The notes under the pieces are model-generated. The model was not told where the DNA came from. It did no database searches and saw nothing but the letters and a program-made list of their open reading frames with translations. Below are positions 49,018 to 57,960 of a DNA stretch of 64,000 nt, in pieces. The translations under genes and the position numbers were made by a program. Position 1 is the first letter of the stretch. Every line of letters starts with the position of its first letter. Source of the DNA: Geosporobacter ferrireducens (GTDB lineage Bacteria > Bacillota > Clostridia > Peptostreptococcales > Thermotaleaceae); assembly GCF_001750685.1 (NCBI RefSeq), contig NZ_CP017269.1:1963416-2027415 (forward strand). The letters run 5' to 3'.

Positions 49018-49049
49018 AAAAGAGAGCAGCCTTTTAGCTGCTTCTCTTT
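49018..49049 (-). terminator. Terminator between tctA and the amidohydrolase gene
   Basis: AAAGAGAGCAGC and GCTGCTTCTCTTT arms with a short loop, T-run on the minus strand. It lies between tctA and the amidohydrolase and would reduce read-through into the latter. Confidence 0.7.
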
Positions 49050-49073
49050 ATTCATTCAAGAAATTATTGTTTA

Positions 49074-50573
49074 CTATACAGCATCTGGTACAGCCCTATC
49101 TTTTTCCTTAAGCTTCTTCTTAAATACCAATGCAACCGAAACTACAGCACCTATTAAAAAGAGGGCAGAAATGGGTCTTGTTAAAAATGGAAGCAGACTT
49201 CCATCGCTTGCCATGAGTGCCCTTCTTAGATTTACCTCAGCAATAGGTCCTAGAATAAATCCAATAATAAAGGGCGTTGAAGAAATATTTGCTTTAATAA
49301 ATAGATACCCTACGACGCCAAAGATGAATATACTCCATACGTCAAAAACCCTACTGTTTCCTCCAAATGCCCCTACTGCACAAAGAACCATGATGATAGG
49401 AAATAAAATATTTTTGGGTATATCCATAAGTTTTACAAAATATTTAAGTCCTGCGTATTCAAAAATAAGCATTGCGATATTCGCAACAATTAGCGCTGTA
49501 AATATGGCATACATCACTACACCATTGTTTTTGAAAATCAATGGACCAGGAGAAATTCCGTGAATCAAAAGCCCTCCCAACAGCATAGCCGTTACAGTGT
49601 TCCCGGGAATACCTAGTGTGAGTAAAGGTATTAAAGCACCTCCTGTGGTGGCATTGTTTGAGGCTTCAGAGGCAATTATCCCATCAATAATACCTGTACC
49701 AAATTTTTCAGGATACTTAGACGCATTTTTTGTTGCACTGTAAGCGAGTATACTGGATGTTGAACCGCCTACCCCTGGAAGAATTCCAACGCCTAGGCCG
49801 ATTAATGACGATCTGATCATATTCCAAAATTGTTCTTTAAATTCTTTAAAAGACACCCCAAAGCCCTTAATTTTATATTCTGTGACTTGGCCTTTCTGGC
49901 CTGCAGCCTTTTGATGAGAAAATCTTATGATATCACTTACAGCAAAGAGCCCGATTAAAACTGTCAAAATATCAAATCCTGAAGTGAGTTGATGGATACC
50001 AAAGGTAAATCTCATATATCCGTCAATAGGTGCAATACCAATCATGGCCATAAGAATCCCGAACAACCCGCTTATCAAACCATTAATCATGGAATCTCCG
50101 GAAAGACTTGCAATAATTGTAAGAGAAAAAATAGCGATGGAAAAATATTCAACAGGAGTAAATTTAAGGGCAAAGTCTGCCAAGGATGGGGATATAAAAA
50201 TTAGGGCAATTACACTAATAATCCCTCCAATAAAGGAGTATAAAATACCTACGCCTAAAGCTTTTCCCGCTTCACCCTTCTCTGCCATAGGCCCGCCGTC
50301 AAAAACCGTTGCTATGGATGAGGGTGTTCCGGGAATTTTAAGAAGGATCGCTGAGATAAGCCCACCTGAAATCCCGCCGATATACAATCCAATGAGAAGC
50401 GATATCCCATTAATAGGCTCCATTCCAAAGGACATTGGTAAAAATAACACAACTGCCATTGTAGCCGATAAACCGGGTATAGAACCAAAAATGATTCCGA
50501 CAATTACACCGAGCGTTATCAGCAGCAAACATACTGGCGACAATAGTACCGCTAAAATACCTTCCAAAATCAT
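49074..50573 (-). CDS. tctA: Tripartite tricarboxylate transporter, large membrane subunit
   Basis: Main membrane subunit of a TctABC secondary transporter, 499 residues with about 12 hydrophobic segments. Family signatures GSIPGLSATMAVVLFLP near the N-terminus and LGILPGVGGSTSSILAYSATK in the middle are present. It is encoded with the small membrane subunit and the periplasmic-type receptor in the order receptor, TctB, TctA. Substrate is some carboxylate; citrate is not implied. Confidence 0.95.
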   Translation of the reverse strand: MILEGILAVLLSPVCLLLITLGVIVGIIFGSIPGLSATMAVVLFLPMSFGMEPINGISLLIGLYIGGISGGLISAILLKIPGTPSSIATVFDGGPMAEKGEAGKALGVGILYSFIGGIISVIALIFISPSLADFALKFTPVEYFSIAIFSLTIIASLSGDSMINGLISGLFGILMAMIGIAPIDGYMRFTFGIHQLTSGFDILTVLIGLFAVSDIIRFSHQKAAGQKGQVTEYKIKGFGVSFKEFKEQFWNMIRSSLIGLGVGILPGVGGSTSSILAYSATKNASKYPEKFGTGIIDGIIASEASNNATTGGALIPLLTLGIPGNTVTAMLLGGLLIHGISPGPLIFKNNGVVMYAIFTALIVANIAMLIFEYAGLKYFVKLMDIPKNILFPIIMVLCAVGAFGGNSRVFDVWSIFIFGVVGYLFIKANISSTPFIIGFILGPIAEVNLRRALMASDGSLLPFLTRPISALFLIGAVVSVALVFKKKLKEKDRAVPDAV

Positions 50574-50599
50574 TTGAACACCTTCCTTTCTTTATCTAT

Positions 50600-51067
50600 T
50601 TATCCTAACAAGCCAGTAGGAAGCATTAGATTAAATGCCTTTACAAAAAGGAAATAAATACAGACAGGCACTACGATCGAAATGATACCTATTTTAATAT
50701 AATTCCTTTTTTCAGCACTCATTAACAAGCACATCTGGAAAAACAAATATAATGCAGAAGAAATAACAAACCCCAATACATCAAACAGAGCTACATATAA
50801 CCCCAGGGCTACTATTGTAAGTAGCCCGTTTAGGGTATTTTCATTCTTTGTAGTTTTTTTTGTGTATTCGGGAGTATTCTTTTTGATAGAAAGCCCTAGT
50901 TTTATTACGGCCAAAATGATGATTCCCATGGTTACAATTTTCGGTGCAAAGGCAGGACCTACATCTGCTTTAATAATAGTTTTGATTGTCCCACTATATA
51001 GATATACAGAAACACCGAGGATGAGAAAAATCATAGAGGATACTATGTCTTTTTGCTTTTCACTCAC
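50600..51067 (-). CDS. tctB: Tripartite tricarboxylate transporter, small membrane subunit
   Basis: Small subunit of 155 residues with four hydrophobic segments, including the N-terminal helix MIFLILGVSVYLYSG and a conserved-looking VLGFVISSALYLFFQMCL. Size, topology and position between the receptor and TctA identify it. Confidence 0.88.
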   Translation of the reverse strand: MSEKQKDIVSSMIFLILGVSVYLYSGTIKTIIKADVGPAFAPKIVTMGIIILAVIKLGLSIKKNTPEYTKKTTKNENTLNGLLTIVALGLYVALFDVLGFVISSALYLFFQMCLLMSAEKRNYIKIGIISIVVPVCIYFLFVKAFNLMLPTGLLG

Positions 51068-51094
51068 TTTTTTTTCCTCCCAACATATAACTTT

Positions 51095-52111
51095 CTAAAG
51101 TGCGCCTTCCATTACTGTTTTGATCTGTTGAATCATTTCTTTTTCTGAATTATATGTTTCTGTAGGGTTCATATACTTTGCTACACCAAAGAAGGATTCT
51201 ATTTCTTTCTGAAATTCTGCATTTTGAGAAATTTTTGCTAAAGCAGCATCAAATTTTTCTATAACCGCTGGGTCTGTACCCTTAGGGAAAGAGTAAGAGT
51301 ATGTTTTAATCGCCGTAACATCATAGCCCTGCTCAATAAATGTTGGAATGTTTGGAAGCGTAGGAACTCTTTCCTCTGATAAAATACCCATAACAATAAA
51401 GTCACCGGACTCGATATAATCCTTAATCGTGGAATAGTTAACCGTCAAAACGTCCACCTGTTTTCCAAGGAATGCAGCGATTCTATCTGAATTTGAAGAG
51501 CCAACATCAAGCTCTTTGATATCAATCCCTGCTGCTTCTTCAAGCTGTACGGATACATAGTGGGTTACGGAACCATGTACAGTAGAGTAGGTTAATTTTC
51601 CTGGGTTTGCCTTTGCATAATCGATCATATCTTGTAATGTTTTAAAGCCCGAGTCTTTGCGAACAACTACTGTATAGGTACTATCTTCAACGATTGTTCC
51701 TCCAATAGCAAAGTCTTCAGTATATGAAAAATCCGCCAAGCCTGTTGCTTCCGTAATTAGACCTGCTGTATGTTTGAAAAGCACATTATATCCATCGGGC
51801 TTATCCCCCATAATCTTTCTTGCAGCAGTCATACCGCTAGCTCCTGCTGTATTGATAATAACGATTGTTTGTCCTAATTCTTTTTCGAGATATTTTGCTG
51901 CAATTCTTGCATAGATGTCTGTATCGCCACCGGCGTTGTAAGGAACAGTCACTTGGATTGTCTTTTGCGGCCATTCGATTTCCCCTTGAGCAGTTTGGCC
52001 AGACGAATTAGCTTTACTAGGTTCTGGAGTTTTACTTGTACACCCTACCAAGGCAGTTAATCCGAAAACGATTGCCCATACAAGAATAGCCATTTTTGAA
52101 ATCTTTTTCAT
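51095..52111 (-). CDS. tctC: Tripartite tricarboxylate transporter receptor, lipoprotein
   Basis: Extracytoplasmic solute-binding protein of 338 residues (Bug/TctC family). A lipoprotein signal ends in ALVGC, as expected for a Gram-positive. The ITVPYNAGGDTDIYAR-like segment (here QVTVPYNAGGDTDIYARI) and the AGASG loop match the carboxylate-binding site of the family. The start is the ATG giving MKKISKM behind AAAGGATG; an ATG at 52129 would place that site inside the gene. Confidence 0.93.
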   Translation of the reverse strand: MKKISKMAILVWAIVFGLTALVGCTSKTPEPSKANSSGQTAQGEIEWPQKTIQVTVPYNAGGDTDIYARIAAKYLEKELGQTIVIINTAGASGMTAARKIMGDKPDGYNVLFKHTAGLITEATGLADFSYTEDFAIGGTIVEDSTYTVVVRKDSGFKTLQDMIDYAKANPGKLTYSTVHGSVTHYVSVQLEEAAGIDIKELDVGSSNSDRIAAFLGKQVDVLTVNYSTIKDYIESGDFIVMGILSEERVPTLPNIPTFIEQGYDVTAIKTYSYSFPKGTDPAVIEKFDAALAKISQNAEFQKEIESFFGVAKYMNPTETYNSEKEMIQQIKTVMEGAL

Positions 52112-52172
52112 TTGACAACATCCTTTCATATTTTAAGTTATGTGGAGCGCTTTTTATAAAGCACTCAATTTG

Positions 52173-52874
52173 CTAAGGTCTATAATAGTTATCTATAATT
52201 TCGCAGTTTTTCTTTTTAAGGGTGTCTGCCACCCATTGTTTATTGGATGTCCCATTTTTAGCCGCTTTCACCTTAGCACTGTCACTGGCAGATAAAACTT
52301 TGGCATCTTCCAAAAGCGCTGCGGCATCATTTTTAGGGATGACAATCAAACCATCCTTATCTCCCAATATAATATCTCCTGGATTCACAGGTACACCGCC
52401 GATCGCTATTGGTACATTCACTTCCCCCGGACCCTCTTTGAATGGGCCACCCGGCGTATATCCTGTTGCATATACAGGTATTTCCATTTTTGATATGGTG
52501 TCGATATCTCTGATAGGACCATCAAAAACAAGTCCTGATATCTTTTTCGTATACTGTGCATAAGCTACCATGATTTCTCCAACCAATGCACGGCTTCTGT
52601 CCCCCTCGTTGGATACGATTATTATATCACCTTCCCCTGCCATTTCCAGTGCTTGATGAATCATCAGATTATCCCCTGGTCTTACTTTTACAGTAACTGC
52701 CACGCCTGCCACAATATCCTCTTTAGGACTGGACATCAATTTAATTTCCGGGTTTAATGCATAGACCCTGTTCATACAATCACAAACATTCGCTGCTGGA
52801 ATTGATTTAAAGCCCTCTACTATTTCTTTGCTGGGTAATTCTCTTTTTAAAAACACTCTGTTTCCTATAGCCAT
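52173..52874 (-). CDS. RraA-like / HMG-CHA aldolase family protein
   Basis: Protein of 233 residues of the RraA / 4-hydroxy-4-methyl-2-oxoglutarate aldolase fold. Active-site features of the aldolase branch are visible: GDRSRALVGEIM, FDGPIRDID (Arg-Asp pair) and the GPGEVNVPIAIGGVPVNPGD segment. Such enzymes cleave tertiary 2-oxo-dicarboxylates or decarboxylate oxaloacetate. Placed between a 2-hydroxyacid dehydrogenase and a carboxylate transporter, a catabolic aldolase or decarboxylase role is more likely than RNase E inhibition. Confidence 0.88.
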   Translation of the reverse strand: MAIGNRVFLKRELPSKEIVEGFKSIPAANVCDCMNRVYALNPEIKLMSSPKEDIVAGVAVTVKVRPGDNLMIHQALEMAGEGDIIIVSNEGDRSRALVGEIMVAYAQYTKKISGLVFDGPIRDIDTISKMEIPVYATGYTPGGPFKEGPGEVNVPIAIGGVPVNPGDIILGDKDGLIVIPKNDAAALLEDAKVLSASDSAKVKAAKNGTSNKQWVADTLKKKNCEIIDNYYRP

Positions 52875-52886
52875 TTTTATATCCTC

Positions 52887-53852
52887 CTATGCTGTAAAGT
52901 ATTCTTTGTTCACAACGTATTTAATTTCTTGCTGCTTTTCGAAGTTAATGATATTCTCTGCCATTAGTGGCACCATATGAACCAGAAGATCGGCAGATGT
53001 TCCTCCAATATGAGGTGTTAAGGTTACATTAGGTGCTTCCAGGATGGGATCTCCCGGCTGTACAGGCTCATTTGATATACAGTCCAGACCTGCACCTAAT
53101 ATTCTATTGTTTTTAAGTGCCTCTATCAAATCCTCTTCGTTAATAATCCCACCTCTAGCAGTATTGATAATGATTGCAGTAGGTTTCATTAACTCAATTT
53201 TTTCCTTATTAATCAAATTTCTTGTAGCCTCTGTTAAGGGTAGATGCAAGCTGATGATGTCTGAAGTCTTTAATAATTCATCCAATTCTACGTATTTCAT
53301 ATCTAAGCTTTTTTCTTCTAGTTCGTTCATTCTAAAAGCATCATAATATTGTACTGTAGCGCCGAAGGCTTGAACTTTTTTTGCTACGCCTTTACCAATA
53401 CTTCCACAACCGATAAGACCCACCGTTTTGCCTAAAATTCCATAGGATCTATCCGTATAGCTATTTTTTGTCCATTCACCCTTTTTCATTGCCTCATGCT
53501 GCAGGATTAGATTTCTATAAACTGCTAGAATATGCATTACTGCTAACTCTGATACTGCATAGGCATTTGCACCAGGTGCATTTGCAACATAAATGTTTCT
53601 CTTTCCTGCCGCTTCAATGTCGATTGTATCAAAGCCGGCTCCCCACTTTTGGATGAACTTTAAGTTTTTATTTCGTTCAATCACCTCTTTATTGATCTTA
53701 AAAATTCTTAAGATAATAACCTCAGCATCCGTTAGATTATCATACTTTTCCTGAGTATCTACTATCTCAATCTGAAATTTCTCCGCTGGGAGCAACTCCA
53801 TAAACATTTCTTTTGCCCCCGAAGGAAATATCCCAACTAAAGCGACTTTCAT
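52887..53852 (-). CDS. D-2-hydroxyacid dehydrogenase
   Basis: NAD-dependent oxidoreductase of 321 residues, phosphoglycerate-dehydrogenase-like. Seen: GKTVGLIGCGSIGKGVAKK (dinucleotide fold), the catalytic Arg in INTARGGIINEEDL, the Glu in ISNEPV and the His in TLTPHIGGTS. The start is the ATG giving MKVALVG behind GAGGTGAT; an upstream in-frame start at 53897 is excluded because it overlaps the sigma-54 promoter. First gene of the D2HDH-RraA-TctCBA operon, probably converting a 2-hydroxy acid to the 2-oxo acid used by the RraA-like aldolase. Confidence 0.92.
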   Translation of the reverse strand: MKVALVGIFPSGAKEMFMELLPAEKFQIEIVDTQEKYDNLTDAEVIILRIFKINKEVIERNKNLKFIQKWGAGFDTIDIEAAGKRNIYVANAPGANAYAVSELAVMHILAVYRNLILQHEAMKKGEWTKNSYTDRSYGILGKTVGLIGCGSIGKGVAKKVQAFGATVQYYDAFRMNELEEKSLDMKYVELDELLKTSDIISLHLPLTEATRNLINKEKIELMKPTAIIINTARGGIINEEDLIEALKNNRILGAGLDCISNEPVQPGDPILEAPNVTLTPHIGGTSADLLVHMVPLMAENIINFEKQQEIKYVVNKEYFTA

Positions 53853-53892
53853 CCATATCACCTCTCTAAATATTATTGCAATTCTATATATT

Positions 53893-53908
53893 AGCAATAG
53901 TCATGCCA
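53893..53908 (-). promoter_or_regulatory. Sigma-54 promoter of the Tct operon
   Basis: Minus-strand TGGCATGACTATTGCT fits the -24/-12 consensus, 41 bp before the start at 53852. Confidence 0.88.
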
Positions 53909-53989
53909 AAAGTATAAAGAAAGGGTTTTCCTGTATTTTTAGGCTTTCCGTCTAAATATAGTGAATAATTTATCAATTTCTCATTTTTT

Positions 53990-54048
53990 ATTTCGTTTTT
54001 GAAATGCGTTCATTTCGTTTTTGAAATTAATCATAAAGCCTTTGAAAT
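53990..54048. promoter_or_regulatory. Tandem upstream sites for the PrpR-type activator
   Basis: Two identical 16-bp palindromes ATTTCGTTTTTGAAAT at 53990-54005 and 54012-54027 (22 bp apart), with a third half-site ATAAAGCCTTTGAAAT at 54033-54048 (21 bp on). They lie 80-140 bp above the sigma-54 promoter and next to the activator gene, so helical phasing favours cooperative binding. Confidence 0.72.
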
Positions 54049-54137
54049 GCAAAATACCTTTGAGCCAATAAAACGTTGGCATTTGCATGTTAATGAAGAT
54101 AATGTACTATAAAAACTTTTCTATTCCATTTTTGATT

Positions 54138-54170
54138 AAAAAATAAAAACCCCTGTCAGAATGACAGAGA
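54138..54170 (-). terminator. Terminator after the PrpR-type activator gene
   Basis: CTGTCA / TGACAG stem with a 3-base loop (54152-54168), followed on the minus strand by GGGGTTTTTATTTTTT, 23 bases after the stop. Confidence 0.8.
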
Positions 54171-54192
54171 TAAGATACCACACTTGTTAATC

Positions 54193-56223
54193 CTATAATA
54201 GATTAAACTTTTTCATTTTGCGCCACAACGTTGTTGTACTTATGCTTAATAATTCTGCAGTTTTTTCTCTATTTCCGCCTGTCTTTTCAAGGGCTTCTTT
54301 TATTATTTCAGCTTCTATCTGGGCAAAAGCATTGAGTTCAAAGAGATTTATTTCTGGAAAAACCTCTTTTCTTATATCATTAAATATTTCTTCCTTCTCT
54401 ATAACCTTAGAAGTTTTTTGAATATCAGACGTATTTCTTCTCTCTCCTATGAGCATTTCAATGATATTTATAAGTTTCGCTTCTGTCTCGGAAGCTGGTT
54501 TTTCTTTTGACTTATTAGCATCCGGCTTGATAAAAGTCATATTTTTCAGTACTTCTGCCGTCTTTTCTCCGTCAATGATTCCACCTTCACAGATAACCGT
54601 AAGTCTTTCAATAATGTTTGCAAGCTGTCTTACATTTCCCGGCCAATCATAATCACAGAGCATTTGGATTGCGTCTTGCGCTATGATCATATTTCCCTTA
54701 GCTTTTTCTTTAATGAAATAATATATTAGTTCCTGTACATCTCCTTTTCTATCTCTTAATGGAGGCAATTCAAGTTCTAAAACAGCCAGCCTATAATATA
54801 AATCTTCTCTGAAATTGCCTTTATAAATCTCTTCCATTAAGTTTTTATTACTAGCGGCTAATATCCTGACATCTATAGGAATAACCTTATCATCGCCTAT
54901 TCTAGAAACTTCTTTTTCCTGAATTACTCTTAGAAGCTTAACTTGTACATCGGTGGAAACTTCACTTATTTCATCTAGGAACACGGTTCCCATATGGGCT
55001 AGCTCGAAGATACCTGCTTTTCCTTCGTTTCTTGCCCCTGTAAAAGCTCCCTTTACATAGCCAAAAAGTTCACTTTCCAAGATATTTTCCGGAAGGGCTG
55101 CACAATTTATTGCAACAAATGGCTGCCTTTTCCGGTTACTATAATTATGGATACTTTGAGCAAAAACTTCTTTTCCCGTCCCCGTCTCACCAATTATTAA
55201 TATTGTACTATCCGATTCTGCATATCTAGCAGCACGTTTTTTAACTATGTCTATAGCCCTTGATCTTCCAATAATATCATTGAAGGTTTTTTTTGCAACA
55301 TGCCCGCTTCCTAAATGTTTTTTACGAATTTCCCTGTCAATAGATTGAATCTTGTTCTCTTCTTGTATCGTTGCAACTGCCCCTATCGTTTTGTCTTCTA
55401 CTTTTATTGGGACACTGTTTATTACAATAGATTGGCCTCCAACGTTAAGTAATTCACTGAAATTCTCTCTTCCTGTATTTGCTGTATCTATAAGTAAGGA
55501 TGATGGCAGAACCTCTTTTATATTTCGCTGTTCTTTATAATTTAAAATCTTTTTTGCTATTTCATTGATATGAATAATTTGCCCATCTCTTTCAATCCCT
55601 ACAATTCCCTCCGAAGTACAGTTTAATATAGAATTAATAGTTTCATATTTTTCTTTTCTCTCTATCTCAATCTTCAAATCATGAAGAGCCTCGTTTAGAG
55701 CTTGATTAATAGCAGCAGGGTCAGCGTGACCCATTACACAAGGCATATTATATTTTTTTGCCGCTTTTGCCAGCTGGAATCCTCCTATAACCACCTTAAT
55801 ACCATTATCAATATACTCTTTTAATCTTTCTCTTATCTCATTTTGGTTTTGGATCTCAGTTACAAGAATATCCGTTTTCATTATTTGATTGTAATCTCTT
55901 GCTGCTTCACAAATATCTCTAAAACCGATAACCCCAATTTTATCTGAAATTTTTTTAGCACTTTCAACAGATAAATGTATATCAATAAAACCATGTCTTA
56001 TATCAACAACCGGAACACCAACTTTATCTCTTAAATAGGTGGCTGTTCCACCTCTGCATATTACGACTTTGGTGCCTGATCCAATGGCCGCTTCTGATAT
56101 TTTATAGGCCTCTTCCATAGTAGCTTCGTAAACAGAAAATTCTAACTTTCTCTTCTTAAGCACCTCTTTAATTGTCACTGTAAGATTAGAAGTTGTAGAA
56201 ATAAGTATTATTTCATTATTCAA
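54193..56223 (-). CDS. PrpR_N/PAS sigma-54-dependent activator
   Basis: Enhancer-binding protein of 676 residues. The N-terminal PrpR-type receptor domain (about 1-190, VICRGGTATYLRDKVGVPVVDI) senses a small ligand, often an organic acid or its CoA-derived intermediate. A PAS domain (about 205-290) follows, then the AAA+ core with GETGTGKE, an intact GAFTGA loop and a Fis-type C-terminal helix-turn-helix (GNREKTAELLSISTTTLWRKMKK). The TTG at 56223 has GGAGGTG 6 bases upstream; a GTG at 56232 overlaps that site. It likely activates the Tct operon next to it. A captured copy of the pcrA SOS promoter lies about 60 bp upstream. Confidence 0.92.
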   Translation of the reverse strand: MNNEIILISTTSNLTVTIKEVLKKRKLEFSVYEATMEEAYKISEAAIGSGTKVVICRGGTATYLRDKVGVPVVDIRHGFIDIHLSVESAKKISDKIGVIGFRDICEAARDYNQIMKTDILVTEIQNQNEIRERLKEYIDNGIKVVIGGFQLAKAAKKYNMPCVMGHADPAAINQALNEALHDLKIEIERKEKYETINSILNCTSEGIVGIERDGQIIHINEIAKKILNYKEQRNIKEVLPSSLLIDTANTGRENFSELLNVGGQSIVINSVPIKVEDKTIGAVATIQEENKIQSIDREIRKKHLGSGHVAKKTFNDIIGRSRAIDIVKKRAARYAESDSTILIIGETGTGKEVFAQSIHNYSNRKRQPFVAINCAALPENILESELFGYVKGAFTGARNEGKAGIFELAHMGTVFLDEISEVSTDVQVKLLRVIQEKEVSRIGDDKVIPIDVRILAASNKNLMEEIYKGNFREDLYYRLAVLELELPPLRDRKGDVQELIYYFIKEKAKGNMIIAQDAIQMLCDYDWPGNVRQLANIIERLTVICEGGIIDGEKTAEVLKNMTFIKPDANKSKEKPASETEAKLINIIEMLIGERRNTSDIQKTSKVIEKEEIFNDIRKEVFPEINLFELNAFAQIEAEIIKEALEKTGGNREKTAELLSISTTTLWRKMKKFNLL

Positions 56224-56284
56224 TGTTTTCACCTCCGTTAAACATCAATGAAGTAAATCTACAGACATATTTTTAACTTAAATC

Positions 56285-56385
56285 CATGGATAGACTCCTT
56301 TCTATTCATTGCTCTCTTATCTATCCTATAGGATTTTGTCCATCCTGACAATAAAATCATACATTTTATTAGAACAAACGTTCCT
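56285..56385 (-). repeat. Dispersed repeat, copy 3: SOS-type promoter upstream of the PrpR-type activator
   Basis: Matches 8585-8681 and 45617-45713: TTGTCA -35, altered -10 (TAGGAT), ribosome binding site, an ATG that now opens only MDLS-stop, and a LexA box GAACAAACGTTC (56372-56383). It reads toward the activator gene at 56223. It may drive that gene or be a scar. Confidence 0.75.
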
Positions 56386-56449
56386 CTCACAAGCGACTTC
56401 TATTTAAAAAGCAAAGTGAAAGAGTAAATTCTATTTAAAAGTTAAAATG

Positions 56450-56487
56450 GCCCCGTATCTCTTTAAGCCAACTAGGAGATACGAGGC
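56450..56487 (-). terminator. Terminator after atoE
   Basis: GCCCCGTATCTC and GAGATACGAGGC arms (one mismatch) around a 14-base loop, about 80 bases after the atoE stop. A T-rich tract follows on the minus strand. A similar stem occurs at 61924-61964. Confidence 0.7.
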
Positions 56488-56567
56488 TATCTTCGCAACG
56501 CTATAATATTTTTTATTGTTTCTGCACAGGTTAAACTTTACTCAATTTTTCTGTAAAAGACTTTCAT

Positions 56568-57947
56568 CTATACAAGTAAAGGTATCACTATCAGTCCAAC
56601 CATAGTTATAATTGTCCAGAAAGCCCAGATAAATGCCATAAATCCCCATACATCTTTTAATTTCATACCTACAACCGAAAGGGCAGGTATTACATAAAGT
56701 GGTTGTAATAAATTTGTTGCCTCATCACCATAAACGAATGCATTGATGACATGGGGAATATTAGCATCAAGGCTTTGGGCTGCATCAACGAGTAATGGAC
56801 CTTGTACAATCCACTGTCCACCCTGTGACGGAATAAACAAGTTTACTACAGATGCAGAAATATATGCCCAAACTGGCATTGTCGCTCCCGAGGCTATGTT
56901 CATGATTCCATTTACTACAACAGTTCCAAATCCCGAATCAACCATCATCCCTGCGATTCCTCCATAGAATGGGAATTGCATCATGATTTCTGTTGCTAAT
57001 TTCATATTGTCTTTATAGGCCTCAACAAACTTTCTAGGAGAATTATATAAGAAAGTGTTTAATATAACGAATAAAAAGATTACAAAGTTAATATTAAGGG
57101 CTCCAAGAAAACCTTTTTCCATGAAAGTTGTAACAATAATTGCCAATCCGGCAAAGCCAATTAAATACATCATGATTTTACTTCCATTCATTCTATCGGC
57201 TAGGGTAACTACTTCTTCTGCTTCAATTTCTTCAACACCATCTAAGGCCGTTTTATATTCTACAATTTCATGCTGAGGCGGTCTGGTCAATATACTCAGT
57301 ACTATTGTAAATACTGCTAATATAGTAAACAACGTAACGTTCATGGGATTATATACAGTTACAGCTTGATTCAGTACCCCTATTTTATCAGCCAAGAAGT
57401 GTCCATCTGTGGCAACTAGGGCATATACTGAGGCTGATGGTCCAAGGCATTGGCCTAAAATCATTGTGGAATAACCGGCGGCAACCATCATGGGAAAATG
57501 AAGACCTTTCACCTGCTTCGATAGCTGCATTGCCAATATAGGTGTAACCACAGTACAAAATGCCCAGTTAATAAAGCTTGATACATAACCAAAACCCATT
57601 AATAATATCATTGCTCCAACTGGTGTTTTGGGTATACTGGCGATTTTAATTAAAATCTTTTTTACTTGTTTGGCCTTAGCAGCAGCTGCACATGTAACTA
57701 CCATAAACGCCATTTGGAAAGCAAAGGTCATTTGCGTCCAAAAGCCATTATACCAATGTTTAACCATGGATAGTGGGCCATTTCCCGTAAAAACCATACC
57801 CAAAGCAAAAACAATTAACGTAAGGACAAGACAAAATACAAAAGAATCAGGAATAATTTTATCGGCAGCAAATTGAAATTTTTTACTAATCCTCCAAAAT
57901 AATGAGCCTTTTTCTTTGGAATCGGCTAGGCTGTTACTCATTTTCAT
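56568..57947 (-). CDS. atoE: Short-chain fatty acid transporter, AtoE family
   Basis: Membrane carrier of 459 residues of the AtoE short-chain fatty acid uptake family, with about 12 hydrophobic segments and the motifs FAADKIIPDSFVFCLVLT, INWAFCTVVTPILA and GGQWIVQGPLLVDAAQ. The last gene of a three-gene operon after a 3-hydroxyacid dehydrogenase and a beta-keto acid cleavage enzyme, it may import the beta-hydroxy acid or export acetoacetate produced by the cleavage. An alternative ATG two codons in has a slightly better Shine-Dalgarno distance. Confidence 0.88.
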   Translation of the reverse strand: MKMSNSLADSKEKGSLFWRISKKFQFAADKIIPDSFVFCLVLTLIVFALGMVFTGNGPLSMVKHWYNGFWTQMTFAFQMAFMVVTCAAAAKAKQVKKILIKIASIPKTPVGAMILLMGFGYVSSFINWAFCTVVTPILAMQLSKQVKGLHFPMMVAAGYSTMILGQCLGPSASVYALVATDGHFLADKIGVLNQAVTVYNPMNVTLFTILAVFTIVLSILTRPPQHEIVEYKTALDGVEEIEAEEVVTLADRMNGSKIMMYLIGFAGLAIIVTTFMEKGFLGALNINFVIFLFVILNTFLYNSPRKFVEAYKDNMKLATEIMMQFPFYGGIAGMMVDSGFGTVVVNGIMNIASGATMPVWAYISASVVNLFIPSQGGQWIVQGPLLVDAAQSLDANIPHVINAFVYGDEATNLLQPLYVIPALSVVGMKLKDVWGFMAFIWAFWTIITMVGLIVIPLLV

Positions 57948-57960
57948 CTACTCTCCTTCC

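Noticed and set aside
53853..53897. Longer N-terminus for the D-2-hydroxyacid dehydrogenase
   Set aside because: The extension overlaps the sigma-54 promoter, while the ATG at 53852 has a strong ribosome binding site.
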